DNA of 64,000 nt, taken from JAVBLQ01 sp031553435. GTDB taxonomy: Bacteria > Bacteroidota > Bacteroidia > Bacteroidales > Azobacteroidaceae. The stretch covers positions 1-64,000 of the forward strand of contig JAVBLQ010000030.1 of NCBI GenBank assembly GCA_031553435.1. The letters run 5' to 3'. Each line of letters opens with the position of its first letter. Position 1 is the stretch's first letter. Of the stretch, positions 7,654-16,754 are shown in pieces. The notes under the pieces are model-generated. The model had not been told where the DNA came from, searched no databases, and saw nothing but the letters and a program-made list of their open reading frames with translations. The position numbers and the translations under genes are program-made.

Positions 7654-9906
7654 ATGAAAAAGGTTTTTTTATTGTTCGCCATGATTGGTATGGCAAGTTT
7701 CAAATGTTTTTCGGAAGAAAAAAATGACAGTATTCGTTCTTTTCAATTACAGGAAGTCAGGGTAACTTCTATCCGTGCAACCGAAAAAACGCCGGTAGCA
7801 TATTCAAATGTTGATAAAAAAGAAATCGAAAAAGCTAATTTTGGAAAAGATATTCCTTTTCTGTTAACATTAACTCCTTCTGTTGTTGCAACATCAGATG
7901 CCGGAGCGGGTATCGGTTATACAAAATTCCGTGTTCGTGGTACGGATGATAATCGCATCAACATTACTGCCAACGGTGTTCCATTAAACGATGCCGAATC
8001 TCAAAGTGTTTTTTGGGTAAATATGCCTGACTTTGCTTCGTCCATCGAAGATTTGCAGGTTCAGCGCGGTGTAGGTACATCTACCAATGGGGCCGGGGCT
8101 TTTGGCGCCAGTATCAATATGAAGACCGAAAATATTCCGTCCCAAGCATATGGAGAACTGAATGCTTCTTACGGCTCATTCAATACTTACAAAACAACAG
8201 CCAAGTTGGGTACCGGTATTCTGGGAGATCATTGGGCTTTTGACGCCCGTTTATCGGATATTCATTCGGACGGATATATCGACAGGGCAACAACCGATTT
8301 AAAATCCTACTTTTTTCAGGCTGGATATTTTCAGGAAAATACATTATTGAAATTCATCGTTTTCGGAGGAAAAGAAAAAACTTACCATGCCTGGGACGGC
8401 TTACCCAAAGATTCACTGAAAACAAACCGAACCTACAATTCTTGCGGATACATGGGTAATGATGCAAACGGAAATCCTATGTACTACAAAGATCAAACTG
8501 ATAATTACTTGCAAACGAACTATCAATTGATGTTGCTACATGTATTTAATCCGTATCTAAATTTGAATGCAACTTTGCATTATACCAATGGGGAAGGATA
8601 TTATGAAGAATATAAAACCAAAAGAACCTTGATTCAGTATGGCCTGATTCCTTTTATTTATGATGGAAAAACTGTTGAAAAAAGCGATCTTGTCCGTCAA
8701 AAATGGCTGGACAATGATTTTGGAGGTTTTGTATTTTCTTTGAATTATAAAAAAGATAAATGGGATGCTTCTTTAGGTGGCGCTGCAAATAAATATTGGG
8801 GAAATCATTTCGGAAAAGTGATCTGGATAAAAAATTATGCCGAAGACCGGAATTTCCTTCCTGACCATGAATATTACAGGAATGATGCTCAAAAATCGGA
8901 TGCAAACATTTATTTAAAAGCTAATTATGCCGCCTTCGATAAACTCAGTATTTACGGAGATATCCAATATCGTTTCATTGATTACCGGATTGAAGGGAAA
9001 AATGATGTGTGGGATTGGCGCACAAATGTTCCCCAATCATTGGATATTCATAAAACATTCAATTTTTTCAATCCCAAAGCCGGAGTATTTTTCAACCTGA
9101 ATGCATACAATAATTTTTATGCTTCTTTTGCCGTAGGACATCGTGAACCGAATCGCAAAAATTACACGAATGCCGCTGAAAATGAAAATCCTACATACGA
9201 AACATTGTATGATTATGAAGCCGGATATACTTTCAGGAATAAAACTTTTTCCGCCGGCCTGAATTTTTATTATATGAAATACAATAATCAATTGGTTTTA
9301 ACCGGAAAAGTAAATGAAATAGGAGAAATGCTTACTTCCAATGTCCCGGATAGTTACCGCATGGGAGTTGAAATGTTGTTGGGCTCCAAAATAACTTCCT
9401 GGTTGCATTGGAACGGAAACTTAACTCTCAGCCGGAACAAAATCAAAGATTATTCGGAATTCGTTAATGTATTGGATGAAAATTGGGAACCTACCGGAGA
9501 ACAAATAGAAAATAAATTGGGAACCACATCCATTTCATTTTCACCCGGCATCATAGCCAATAGTATTTTTTCCTTCAATTATAACAACTGGAATGCCGCA
9601 TTGCAATCTTCTTATGTAGGAAAGCAGTATATTGACAATACAAGCAACGAAGAACGGAAACTGGATCCTTATTTTGTAAATAACCTGAGGCTTGGTTATG
9701 AATTTAAATTAAAATCTTTCAAATCTTTGGGAATAAGCTTGTTGATCAATAATTTGTTTAATGGAAAATATGAAAGTAATGCGTGGGTTGAGTCTTATTA
9801 TGCACCTTCTGCATCTGGTGACGGAAGTCTGGTAAGAGGCGAATATTCAGGGTTTTTCCCGCAAGCAGGAACAAATGTATTGGTAAACCTGTCATTGAAA
9901 TTTTAA
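7654..9906 (+). CDS. TonB-dependent outer-membrane receptor, probably for thiamine
   Basis: This 750-residue outer-membrane transporter has a signal peptide (MKKVFLLFAMIGMASFKCFS), then directly the plug domain with VRVTSIRA, YTKFRVRGTDDNRINITANG and GVGTSTNGAGAFGASINM. A 22-strand type barrel fills the rest and ends with a terminal aromatic strand (LVNLSLKF). It has no CarboxypepD-regulatory domain, so it is a classical receptor and not SusC-like. The substrate assignment rests on the TPP riboswitch in its leader. TPP-regulated receptors of this type are known in Bacteroides thiamine uptake loci. An inner-membrane partner such as PnuT is not adjacent. It stands about 120 bases before a small lipoprotein gene. 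Confidence 0.9.
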   Translation: MKKVFLLFAMIGMASFKCFSEEKNDSIRSFQLQEVRVTSIRATEKTPVAYSNVDKKEIEKANFGKDIPFLLTLTPSVVATSDAGAGIGYTKFRVRGTDDNRINITANGVPLNDAESQSVFWVNMPDFASSIEDLQVQRGVGTSTNGAGAFGASINMKTENIPSQAYGELNASYGSFNTYKTTAKLGTGILGDHWAFDARLSDIHSDGYIDRATTDLKSYFFQAGYFQENTLLKFIVFGGKEKTYHAWDGLPKDSLKTNRTYNSCGYMGNDANGNPMYYKDQTDNYLQTNYQLMLLHVFNPYLNLNATLHYTNGEGYYEEYKTKRTLIQYGLIPFIYDGKTVEKSDLVRQKWLDNDFGGFVFSLNYKKDKWDASLGGAANKYWGNHFGKVIWIKNYAEDRNFLPDHEYYRNDAQKSDANIYLKANYAAFDKLSIYGDIQYRFIDYRIEGKNDVWDWRTNVPQSLDIHKTFNFFNPKAGVFFNLNAYNNFYASFAVGHREPNRKNYTNAAENENPTYETLYDYEAGYTFRNKTFSAGLNFYYMKYNNQLVLTGKVNEIGEMLTSNVPDSYRMGVEMLLGSKITSWLHWNGNLTLSRNKIKDYSEFVNVLDENWEPTGEQIENKLGTTSISFSPGIIANSIFSFNYNNWNAALQSSYVGKQYIDNTSNEERKLDPYFVNNLRLGYEFKLKSFKSLGISLLINNLFNGKYESNAWVESYYAPSASGDGSLVRGEYSGFFPQAGTNVLVNLSLKF

Positions 9907-10029
9907 AAATGTATGTTAAAAAAAATAGGATTTATGAATATTTTATTTAGATTTGTCCTTTAGCTTTTTGCTTGGCATGTTATTTGTAAATTTATATTTA
10001 AGAATAATAATCTTTTAAAATATACAACT

Positions 10030-10599
10030 ATGAGGATGAAATTTCTGAGTGTACTTTTTATTGCAATGTTATCGGTTGGTTTTGTATCTTGCGGAGGTGA
10101 CGATGATCCCGACTATACTTACAGTAATATTACTAATTTGGCAGGAGCCTTTACTAATGGTACAAGAAGTATAAAAGCGGAAGACCGTGTTGTAACGGGA
10201 GAAACTAATAAGGCTTATCCAACGAATATAATAACAATGAATAATCAACTTAAGGTAGCATTAGGATATCCTTATCCTAGCGGACAAGATGCACTTGATT
10301 TTGATGATGTAATGTTTTCTGGTTTTATTAGTAAAGATGAAGGAGCAACCGTTACTTATAGTGTAAGTCCTAAAAATGTAGCAGTCATGTCAGGAAATAC
10401 ACTGCCAGGTTTTTTCAAAACTCTCCATCCTGATGTAAAAGAAGTCAAGAATCTGAAATTAACATCTACCGGAGGAGCATATAATGCATCAACAAAAACT
10501 CATACATTTGAATATACAGGAACATATGATTATTTGAATGAAAGTGGTTCTTCCGGATTAAATCAAAGAATTTCCATTGTTTATAGTTTGAAAAAATAA
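10030..10599 (+). CDS. Small lipoprotein of unknown function
   Basis: The 189-residue product has a signal peptide with lipobox (FVSCGGDDD, cysteine near residue 22), followed by an Asp-rich stretch that favours export to the outer-membrane surface in Bacteroidota. The rest is about 160 residues of likely beta structure (for example GATVTYSVSPKN and HTFEYTGTYDYL). I do not recognise the family with confidence; a calycin-like fold is possible. It follows the thiamine receptor on the same strand after 123 bases and is closed by a strong terminator. It may or may not share the TPP-controlled transcript. Confidence 0.7.
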   Translation: MRMKFLSVLFIAMLSVGFVSCGGDDDPDYTYSNITNLAGAFTNGTRSIKAEDRVVTGETNKAYPTNIITMNNQLKVALGYPYPSGQDALDFDDVMFSGFISKDEGATVTYSVSPKNVAVMSGNTLPGFFKTLHPDVKEVKNLKLTSTGGAYNASTKTHTFEYTGTYDYLNESGSSGLNQRISIVYSLKK

Positions 10600-10620
10600 T
10601 TTCAGACCTGATATTTTCTA

Positions 10621-10661
10621 AAAGTGGAGAATTTTGTCATACATAATTCTCCACTTTTTTT
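10621..10661 (+). terminator. Intrinsic terminator after the lipoprotein gene
   Basis: Arms AAAGTGGAGAATT (10621-10633) and AATTCTCCACTTT (10645-10657) are fully complementary and are followed by more T residues. Confidence 0.88.
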
Positions 10662-10738
10662 ATGTAAAGTATTGAATGTCCCAATAAATTGAAGTGTGAT
10701 TTTCAAAATACTTTCAGCAAGCTCAAAAAAGCTGGCGG

Positions 10739-10754
10739 TATTTTTGTATTTTTG
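10739..10754 (+). promoter_or_regulatory. Tandem -7 elements upstream of recF
   Basis: TATTTTTG occurs twice in a row (10739-10746 and 10747-10754), the second followed by C. Either fits TAnnTTTG. The start codon of recF is 57 bases downstream. Confidence 0.5.
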
Positions 10755-10810
10755 CCTTTCTTGAGTGGGGAATTGACGCATCCCATTCGAATGCTTTTAA
10801 CGCAAATTTC

Positions 10811-11914
10811 ATGGTAATAATAGAAAAGCTTTCCATATTAAATTTCAAAAACATTGAACAGGTAGATTTGAGTTTTTCTCCTAAAATGAATTGTTTTTTT
10901 GGAAACAATGGGATGGGGAAAACTAATTTACTGGATGCTCTTTTCTATTTGTCCTTTTGTAAAAGTTATACAAATCTACCTGATTCACAGATTATCAGGC
11001 ATGAAAGTGATTTTTGCATGCTACAGGGATTTTATACAATTGGTGGACAACCTGAAGAGTTTTATTGTGGAATCAAAAAGAAGCAACGAAAACAATTCAA
11101 AAGGAATAAAAAAGAATATGAAAAACTTTCGGATCATATAGGTTTTTTACCCTTGGTCATGGTTTCTCCTTCGGATACAGATCTGATTCAAGGAGGTAGT
11201 GAAGACCGGAGAAAATTTGTGGATATGGTTATCTCCCAATACGATAAAGATTATCTGCATGCTTTGATCCGCTACAATAAAGCGTTGGAACAAAGGAATG
11301 CTTTGTTGAAAAACAACACATTGGCTGATGATTCTCTTTTTGAAATATGGGAAGAACAAATGGTTGAAGCCGGCAATATGATTCATGAAAAAAGAAATCT
11401 TTTCCTGAAAGAATTTATACCGATTTTTCAACATTTCCATCAATTTATTTGTGAAATGGGGGAGGAGGTCGATCTGATTTATGAATCCCAACTGGATTCC
11501 GCCGATTTGTCTGAATTATTGCCGAATAAACGGGAAAGAGATAAAATATTGGGATACAGCACTCAAGGTATCCATAAAGATGATTTTAATTTCATGCTGG
11601 GTGGCTATTTAATGAAAAAAGTGGGTTCCCAGGGACAAAGTAAGACTTATCTGATTGCTTTGAAATTAGCTCAGTTTGATTTTCTTGTTCGTATGGGTTC
11701 CAATCGTCCGATTTTGTTGTTAGATGATATTTTTGATAAATTAGATGCCCGCAGGGTCGAACAGATCATCAAACTGGTTGCGGATGACAAATTTGGTCAA
11801 ATTTTTATTACTGACACTAATCGAAAGTATTTGGATGAGATCCTTCGCAAAATGAATCACGATTATACCTTGTTTTATGTGGAGAATGGAAACGTTGAAA
11901 TAATTAAGAATTAA
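10811..11914 (+). CDS. recF: DNA replication and repair protein RecF
   Basis: RecF is an SMC-like ATPase that with RecO and RecR loads RecA at gapped DNA. The 367-residue product has the Walker A motif GNNGMGKTN at 31-39, the signature-region SQGQSKTYLIALKLAQ near 275-290, and Walker B LLLDDIFDKLD near 300-310. The length is normal. The DUF721 gene follows after 2 bases, a common arrangement in Bacteroidota, so both are probably one unit. Confidence 0.96.
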   Translation: MVIIEKLSILNFKNIEQVDLSFSPKMNCFFGNNGMGKTNLLDALFYLSFCKSYTNLPDSQIIRHESDFCMLQGFYTIGGQPEEFYCGIKKKQRKQFKRNKKEYEKLSDHIGFLPLVMVSPSDTDLIQGGSEDRRKFVDMVISQYDKDYLHALIRYNKALEQRNALLKNNTLADDSLFEIWEEQMVEAGNMIHEKRNLFLKEFIPIFQHFHQFICEMGEEVDLIYESQLDSADLSELLPNKRERDKILGYSTQGIHKDDFNFMLGGYLMKKVGSQGQSKTYLIALKLAQFDFLVRMGSNRPILLLDDIFDKLDARRVEQIIKLVADDKFGQIFITDTNRKYLDEILRKMNHDYTLFYVENGNVEIIKN

Positions 11915-11916
11915 GA

Positions 11917-12213
11917 GTGAAACGAACAAACGCACAGCCATTATCAGAAATATTGAAGGATTTTTTGAATGAAAATCCTCAAGTAGACCGGAAGATCGCT
12001 GAGGTACGGGTTATTAATGCCTGGGCGAATATATTGGGTCCGTTGACTCAAAAATACACTACAGGTATTTATATCAGGAATAGAATACTGTATGTAAAAA
12101 TATCTTCGGCTGTTTTGCGTAGCGAACTGATGATGTGTCGTGAACGCTTAATAAAAAACCTCAATGAAAATGCCGGAAGCACTGTCATTGAGGATATTAT
12201 AATTTCAGGATAA
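11917..12213 (+). CDS. DUF721 / DciA-like protein
   Basis: The 98-residue product has the DUF721 pattern: AWANILGPLTQKYTTG, then IRNRILYVKISSAVLRSEL and a terminal EDIIISG. DciA proteins of this family support loading of the replicative helicase DnaB in bacteria that lack DnaC. That role here is inferred from family and from the position next to recF. The start is a GTG two bases after the recF stop, and no other start codon fits the domain boundary. Confidence 0.85.
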   Translation: MKRTNAQPLSEILKDFLNENPQVDRKIAEVRVINAWANILGPLTQKYTTGIYIRNRILYVKISSAVLRSELMMCRERLIKNLNENAGSTVIEDIIISG

Positions 12214-12222
12214 AGCTCTACC

Positions 12223-13851
12223 TTATTTTGCCGGTTCGGTGGTAGGAAACGCTTGTTTCTTATTTATTTTTTCAACCGCAGCTGCAATCACCGGATCTTT
12301 GTCTAAAAATACAGGATAAAAACCTTGATCCCCAATAATATTACGGATAATATATGCCTGAGTAACATTTTCAATCAAATTGGCAGAAATATCAATCAAC
12401 AAGGGGCGTCTGCGAATATTTTTTGTTTCGGCATAACTTACAACTCCCTCCAATAAAGGTTGTCCTTTCAAATAATTCCACAAACTCTTGTAATCTTTGA
12501 ATTTTGTTAATCTTTCCCTGTTTTGATCGGTATATTGAACAGCATATTCGTATATAATTCCTTTGGATACCAATGTAGAATAATATGAAGTTATACCGAC
12601 AGTATCTCTTGGGATGAAGACATCAGGCATGATTCCTCCGCCTCCATAAACTGTTCTCCCTCCGAGTGTAGTAAATCTCAATTTTTCATTTTGCTTAATA
12701 CTATCTTTGGAATCCAGTTCACCATGTTTGAAACGATCGATAAATCCTTGTTCATAATCTTTTACATTACCCAATTGGTAATCTTTTTGGATACATCTTC
12801 CTGAAGGTGTATAATAGCGGGCAATAGTCAAACGTAAAGCAGATCCGTCAGACAATTCTTCCTGAGTTTGTACTAAACCTTTTCCGAAAGAACGGCGTCC
12901 GATGATTAGACCTCTGTCATTATCCTGGATAGCTCCAGCCACAATTTCGCTGGCAGAAGCAGACCAATCATCCATTAATATCACGACAGGATTTTGCTGA
13001 CAAGTTCCGGATCCGTTGGCTATGGCATTTTTCCGGGAAAATGCTCTTCCTTGTGTATATACAATGAGGCGGCCTTTAGGTAGAAATTCGTTTACAATTT
13101 CAACGGCAATATTCATTAAACCTCCTGAATTTTGTCTTAAATCAATGATAAAAGAATTACAGCCTTCTTTCTTTAATAGACCGATTGCATTGATAAATTC
13201 ATCATAGGTTGTTCTTCCGAAAGTATTAATTTTAATAAAACCTATACCTTTGGAAACCTCATAAGCAATGTCCACACTATTAACAGGGACATCATCCCTG
13301 ATTATTTCGTAAGTCAATAAATTCTTATGGCTGTTTCGTTTAATACCTACTTTTACTTTGCTTCCTTTTTCTCCCCTCAGGTTTTTCATCACTTTATCCT
13401 GAGTAATGTTCTTACCGGCAAATACAGAATCATTGACGGTTATGATGCGGTCTCCGGGTTGTAACCCCGCTTTTTCGGATGGACCTCCGGATATGACAGT
13501 CATTACTAAAATCGTATCGTTTTTTATACTGAAAGAAACACCGATTCCACTGAAATGACCTTCCATACCTTCATTTACTGTTTTTAAATCTTCTGCGGGA
13601 ATATAAGCTGAGTGAGGGTCTAACTCGCTGATTAATTTGGGGATAGCTTCTTCTACCAAATCTCTGACATTTACGGTATCAACATATTGTTCGTTGATAA
13701 TATCTAATATCACATCCATTTTATTTCCGGCAGACATGAAAATGCCCCTACCAAAAGATCTTCCTGAAAAATAGGTTCCGGCAATGAATCCGATGATTAG
13801 TAGAAATAAAGATCCTATTAAAATGACAATTGTTTTCTTTGAAGATTTCAT
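12223..13851 (-). CDS. Carboxy-terminal processing protease (S41A, PDZ domain)
   Basis: The 542-residue product has one amino-terminal membrane segment or uncleaved signal (IVILIGSLFLLIIGFIAG). It has a PDZ domain near 90-180 (GIGVSFSIKNDTILV, PGDRIITVND) and the S41 catalytic domain: FIIDLRQNSGG, serine in DDWSASASEIVAG near residue 300, and lysine in GRRSFGKGLVQ near 322. The carboxy-terminal part (about 400-540) is typical of the Bacteroidales form. It acts in the periplasm on protein tails. It converges on the DUF721 gene with only 9 bases between stops and lies downstream of dCMP deaminase. Confidence 0.93.
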   Translation of the reverse strand: MKSSKKTIVILIGSLFLLIIGFIAGTYFSGRSFGRGIFMSAGNKMDVILDIINEQYVDTVNVRDLVEEAIPKLISELDPHSAYIPAEDLKTVNEGMEGHFSGIGVSFSIKNDTILVMTVISGGPSEKAGLQPGDRIITVNDSVFAGKNITQDKVMKNLRGEKGSKVKVGIKRNSHKNLLTYEIIRDDVPVNSVDIAYEVSKGIGFIKINTFGRTTYDEFINAIGLLKKEGCNSFIIDLRQNSGGLMNIAVEIVNEFLPKGRLIVYTQGRAFSRKNAIANGSGTCQQNPVVILMDDWSASASEIVAGAIQDNDRGLIIGRRSFGKGLVQTQEELSDGSALRLTIARYYTPSGRCIQKDYQLGNVKDYEQGFIDRFKHGELDSKDSIKQNEKLRFTTLGGRTVYGGGGIMPDVFIPRDTVGITSYYSTLVSKGIIYEYAVQYTDQNRERLTKFKDYKSLWNYLKGQPLLEGVVSYAETKNIRRRPLLIDISANLIENVTQAYIIRNIIGDQGFYPVFLDKDPVIAAAVEKINKKQAFPTTEPAK

Positions 13852-13865
13852 TGATGTATTGATAA

Positions 13866-14291
13866 TTATACGCTTTCCATATCTATAAATACGACTTCGA
13901 TTTTTGCTTTTTCAAGCAACCTGACACCATCATCCAAGCGATATTGCTGGGAATACACAACTCTTTTGATTCCGGACTGGATGATCAATTTGGCGCATTC
14001 TATACAAGGAGAAGCGGTGACATACATAGTTGCATCTTTACTGCTGTTGTTGGAACATGCAATTTTTGTAATAGCATTAGCCTCTGCATGCAACACATAG
14101 GGCTTGGTTATCCCTTCCTCATCTTCGCAAATATTTTCGAATCCTGAAGGGGTTCCGTTATAACCATCGGAAATAATCATTTTGTCTTTTACGATCAAAG
14201 CTCCCACTTTTCTTCGTTCACAATATGAATTTTCCGCCCAAATGGTTGCCATGCGCAAGTAACGCTTGTCCAGCAATAATTGTTTACTCAT
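13866..14291 (-). CDS. Deoxycytidylate (dCMP) deaminase
   Basis: This enzyme converts dCMP to dUMP for thymidylate synthesis. The 141-residue product carries the zinc-dependent cytidine/deoxycytidylate deaminase signature: HAEAN at 68-72, with His68 and the proton-donor Glu70, and PCIEC at 95-99, with the two zinc cysteines 96 and 99. It also has SDGYNGTPSGFENICED, characteristic of dCMP deaminase. It precedes the S41 protease by 14 bases on the same strand, a pair common in Bacteroidales. Confidence 0.93.
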   Translation of the reverse strand: MSKQLLLDKRYLRMATIWAENSYCERRKVGALIVKDKMIISDGYNGTPSGFENICEDEEGITKPYVLHAEANAITKIACSNNSSKDATMYVTASPCIECAKLIIQSGIKRVVYSQQYRLDDGVRLLEKAKIEVVFIDMESV

Positions 14292-14295
14292 CCTT

Positions 14296-14366
14296 GAAAT
14301 AGTTGAAAATTGAAAATTGAAAATTGAATTTCAATGACGAACCATTTATTGTCAATTGTCAATTTT
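14296..14366. repeat. Imperfect inverted repeat of AATTGAAA words
   Basis: Three copies of TTGAAAATTGAAAA-type words face TTGTCAATTGTCAATTTT. The repeat fills the gap between the M3 peptidase stop and the dCMP deaminase start. It is the same word family as 17600-17690 and 57512-57575. Confidence 0.7.
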
Positions 14367-16449
14367 ATTTGATTCCGTTACGTTTCAACAGCGCATCAAT
14401 TGTAGGTTCCTGGCCTCTGAAACGAACATAAAGTTGCATCGGATCTTCTGTTCCTCCTTTTGACAAGACATTTTCCCTGAATTTTGCAGCGATTGCTTTG
14501 CTGAAAATTCCATCGGCTTTGAAGGCTGCATAAGCATCAGCGTCCAATACTTCTGCCCATTTATATCCATAATACCCTGCGGCATATCCTCCGGAGAAAA
14601 TATGACTGAATGCACTCCCGGTACAAGTTTCAGGGACAACCGGAAGAATTTGGGTAGATTTGGTAGCTTCAGTTTCAAAAGAAATTACATCACCAGTGTA
14701 TGGCTTACTAATTGTATGCCAGGCCATATCCAAAAATCCGAATGAAAGTTGGCGAAGGCATGCATAACCGGTATTGAAATTAGATGCGGCAATCAGTTTA
14801 TTAACCAATTCAGCAGGAATTTTTTCTCCTGTTTTATAATGAACCGCAAAGCGATCTAAGAATGCTTTTTCCGTCAGAAAATTTTCCATGATCTGAGAAG
14901 GAAGTTCTACAAAATCACGATAAACATTAGTTCCTGAAAGACTTTCATATGTTCCGTTGGCAAACATTCCATGTAATCCGTGACCAAATTCGTGTAAGAA
15001 TGTTCTTACTTCATCGTAAGTCAACAAAGCCGGTTTGGTTTCTGTAGGCCGTGTAAAGTTCATTACCAAAGAAACATGAGGTCTGGAGTCTTTACCTTTT
15101 TCTTTGTATTGACCTTTATATTCGGTCATCCAGGCACCTGCACGCTTGCCGTTTCTGGGAAAAAAATCTGTATAAAGTACTGCCAGATATTGTCCATTGG
15201 CATCAAACACTTCGTAAGCATCAACTTCAGAATTATATACTGATATTTTTGGATTTTTTTTGAAAGTAATACCATATAATTCAGTGGCTAAACCAAAAAC
15301 GCCTTTTTTTACATTTTCCAATTCAAAGTAAGGACGAGTCATTTCATCGTTTACATCGAATTTGGCATCTTTCAATTTTTCAGAATAAAAAGACCAATCC
15401 CAAGGCATGATGTCAATATTCTTTTTCTCCATTCCTATTGCAAAACCCTGAACTTCTTTTACTTCTCCTAAAGCAGTTGGTTTATAAGCTTCCAATAATT
15501 GGTTTAAAAGTTTGTAAACATTATCCGGATTCTTAGCCATTCTTCTGACGAGAACATAATCAGCATAGGATTTATACCCTAATAATTGGGCTATTTGCAG
15601 ACGTACATTAGCAATATCTTCAAGAATTTTACGATTGTCCAGATCATCGCCTTTGGCACATCTGGTATTATATGCAATATATAATTGTTTACGTAAATCT
15701 CTGTTGGTTGAGTATTTCATAAAAGGAGCATAGCTTGGGGCTGTTAAATCAACCATCCAACCTTCTTTTCCTTTTGATTTTGCTTTTGCTGCAGAAGCTT
15801 CGCGAAAACTTTCCGGCAATCCGTCCAATTGATTTGCTGTCAACAACAATTCATATCTGTTGGTTTCTTTCAAAGCATTTTGTCCGAAATCAAGAGTCAG
15901 CTTACTTAATTTTTTTGTCAATTCGCGATAAGTTTCTTTGTCTTTTGCACTTAGGTTAGCTCCGTTGTTAGCAAAAGAATCATAAAACTTTTGCAACAAC
16001 ATATTATTTTCTACATTCAGATTGAGCTTATCTTTTTGATCATATACGGTTTTTACTCTGGCAAACAATTTTTCATTTAATGTGATATTATTGCTATGTT
16101 CAGACATTTTAGGCGAAATACGTTGAGAAATTTCCATGATTTCATCATTGGTTTCAGCACTATTGATATTGTAAAACACAGAACTGACTCTTGACAAAAT
16201 CTGACCGGAACGCTCGAAGGCAACGATTGTATTTTCGAAGGTCGGAGCTTGCGGATTGTTGATAATATCTTGGATCTCTTTCATTTGCTCCTGCATTCCT
16301 TTTTCAAAAGCAGGTTCGTAATCGGATATTTTAATCTTGTCAAACGGGACGGTTTCATGAAGCGTATTATACTTTTTCAGAAACGGATTAGCCTGTGTCA
16401 TATTATAAAAAAATGTTAAAAACAGAAATATTGTTATAGCCTTTTTCAT
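14365..16449 (-). CDS. M3 family metallopeptidase (Dcp / oligopeptidase A type), secreted
   Basis: This zinc peptidase cleaves short peptides. The 694-residue product has a signal peptide (MKKAITIFLFLTFFYNMTQA) and is therefore probably periplasmic. The long helical amino-terminal domain (PFDKIKISDYEPAFEKGM) is followed by the zinc motif HEFGH at about 486-490 with a downstream glutamate in YRDFVELPSQIMENF. The terminal block is FSGGYAAGYYGYKWAEVLDADAY split over two lines of the fold. A paralogue lies at 41856-43967. Peptidyl-dipeptidase and oligopeptidase cannot be separated by eye. Confidence 0.9.
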   Translation of the reverse strand: MKKAITIFLFLTFFYNMTQANPFLKKYNTLHETVPFDKIKISDYEPAFEKGMQEQMKEIQDIINNPQAPTFENTIVAFERSGQILSRVSSVFYNINSAETNDEIMEISQRISPKMSEHSNNITLNEKLFARVKTVYDQKDKLNLNVENNMLLQKFYDSFANNGANLSAKDKETYRELTKKLSKLTLDFGQNALKETNRYELLLTANQLDGLPESFREASAAKAKSKGKEGWMVDLTAPSYAPFMKYSTNRDLRKQLYIAYNTRCAKGDDLDNRKILEDIANVRLQIAQLLGYKSYADYVLVRRMAKNPDNVYKLLNQLLEAYKPTALGEVKEVQGFAIGMEKKNIDIMPWDWSFYSEKLKDAKFDVNDEMTRPYFELENVKKGVFGLATELYGITFKKNPKISVYNSEVDAYEVFDANGQYLAVLYTDFFPRNGKRAGAWMTEYKGQYKEKGKDSRPHVSLVMNFTRPTETKPALLTYDEVRTFLHEFGHGLHGMFANGTYESLSGTNVYRDFVELPSQIMENFLTEKAFLDRFAVHYKTGEKIPAELVNKLIAASNFNTGYACLRQLSFGFLDMAWHTISKPYTGDVISFETEATKSTQILPVVPETCTGSAFSHIFSGGYAAGYYGYKWAEVLDADAYAAFKADGIFSKAIAAKFRENVLSKGGTEDPMQLYVRFRGQEPTIDALLKRNGIK

Positions 16450-16754
16450 ATTGATTATATTTTTTTATTTGAGGTTAATTTTTAATAATAATCCAACCTT
16501 AAACAATACATTTTAGGGGTGCAAAGGTCGTAATTATTCTTTTAATTATCATATACTTTTGAGTTTTTTTAGTGTGAATTTTCAAAAAATATGTTATAAG
16601 TTATGATTTTCATCTTTTACGTTCAAATTCAATGATTTAAGATTACATTTTTTCGGAATTCTTTGCTATATTAATAAAATGCGTACCTTTAACCGCGAAA
16701 ACTGATACCCAAAACAAGAATTAATGTATTATAAACTATAATAATTCTAAAAAT
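16450..16754. other. AT-rich divergent intergenic region
   Basis: About 300 AT-rich bases separate the divergent M3 peptidase and beta-barrel genes. The plus-strand promoter at 16662-16691 is the only clear signal. On the minus strand GACCTTTGCACC (about 16516-16527) is a weaker -7 candidate for the peptidase. I see no open frame or RNA gene. Confidence 0.5.
16662..16691 (+). promoter_or_regulatory. Promoter of the beta-barrel protein gene
   Basis: TTTG at 16662-16665 and TACCTTTA at 16684-16691 are separated by 18 bases, close to the Bacteroidota -33/-7 arrangement. The gene starts 63 bases downstream. Confidence 0.55.

Noticed and set aside
14385..14678. A 97-residue frame within the M3 peptidase gene on the same strand
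   Set aside because: It lies wholly inside a well-supported gene in another frame and has no recognisable domain.
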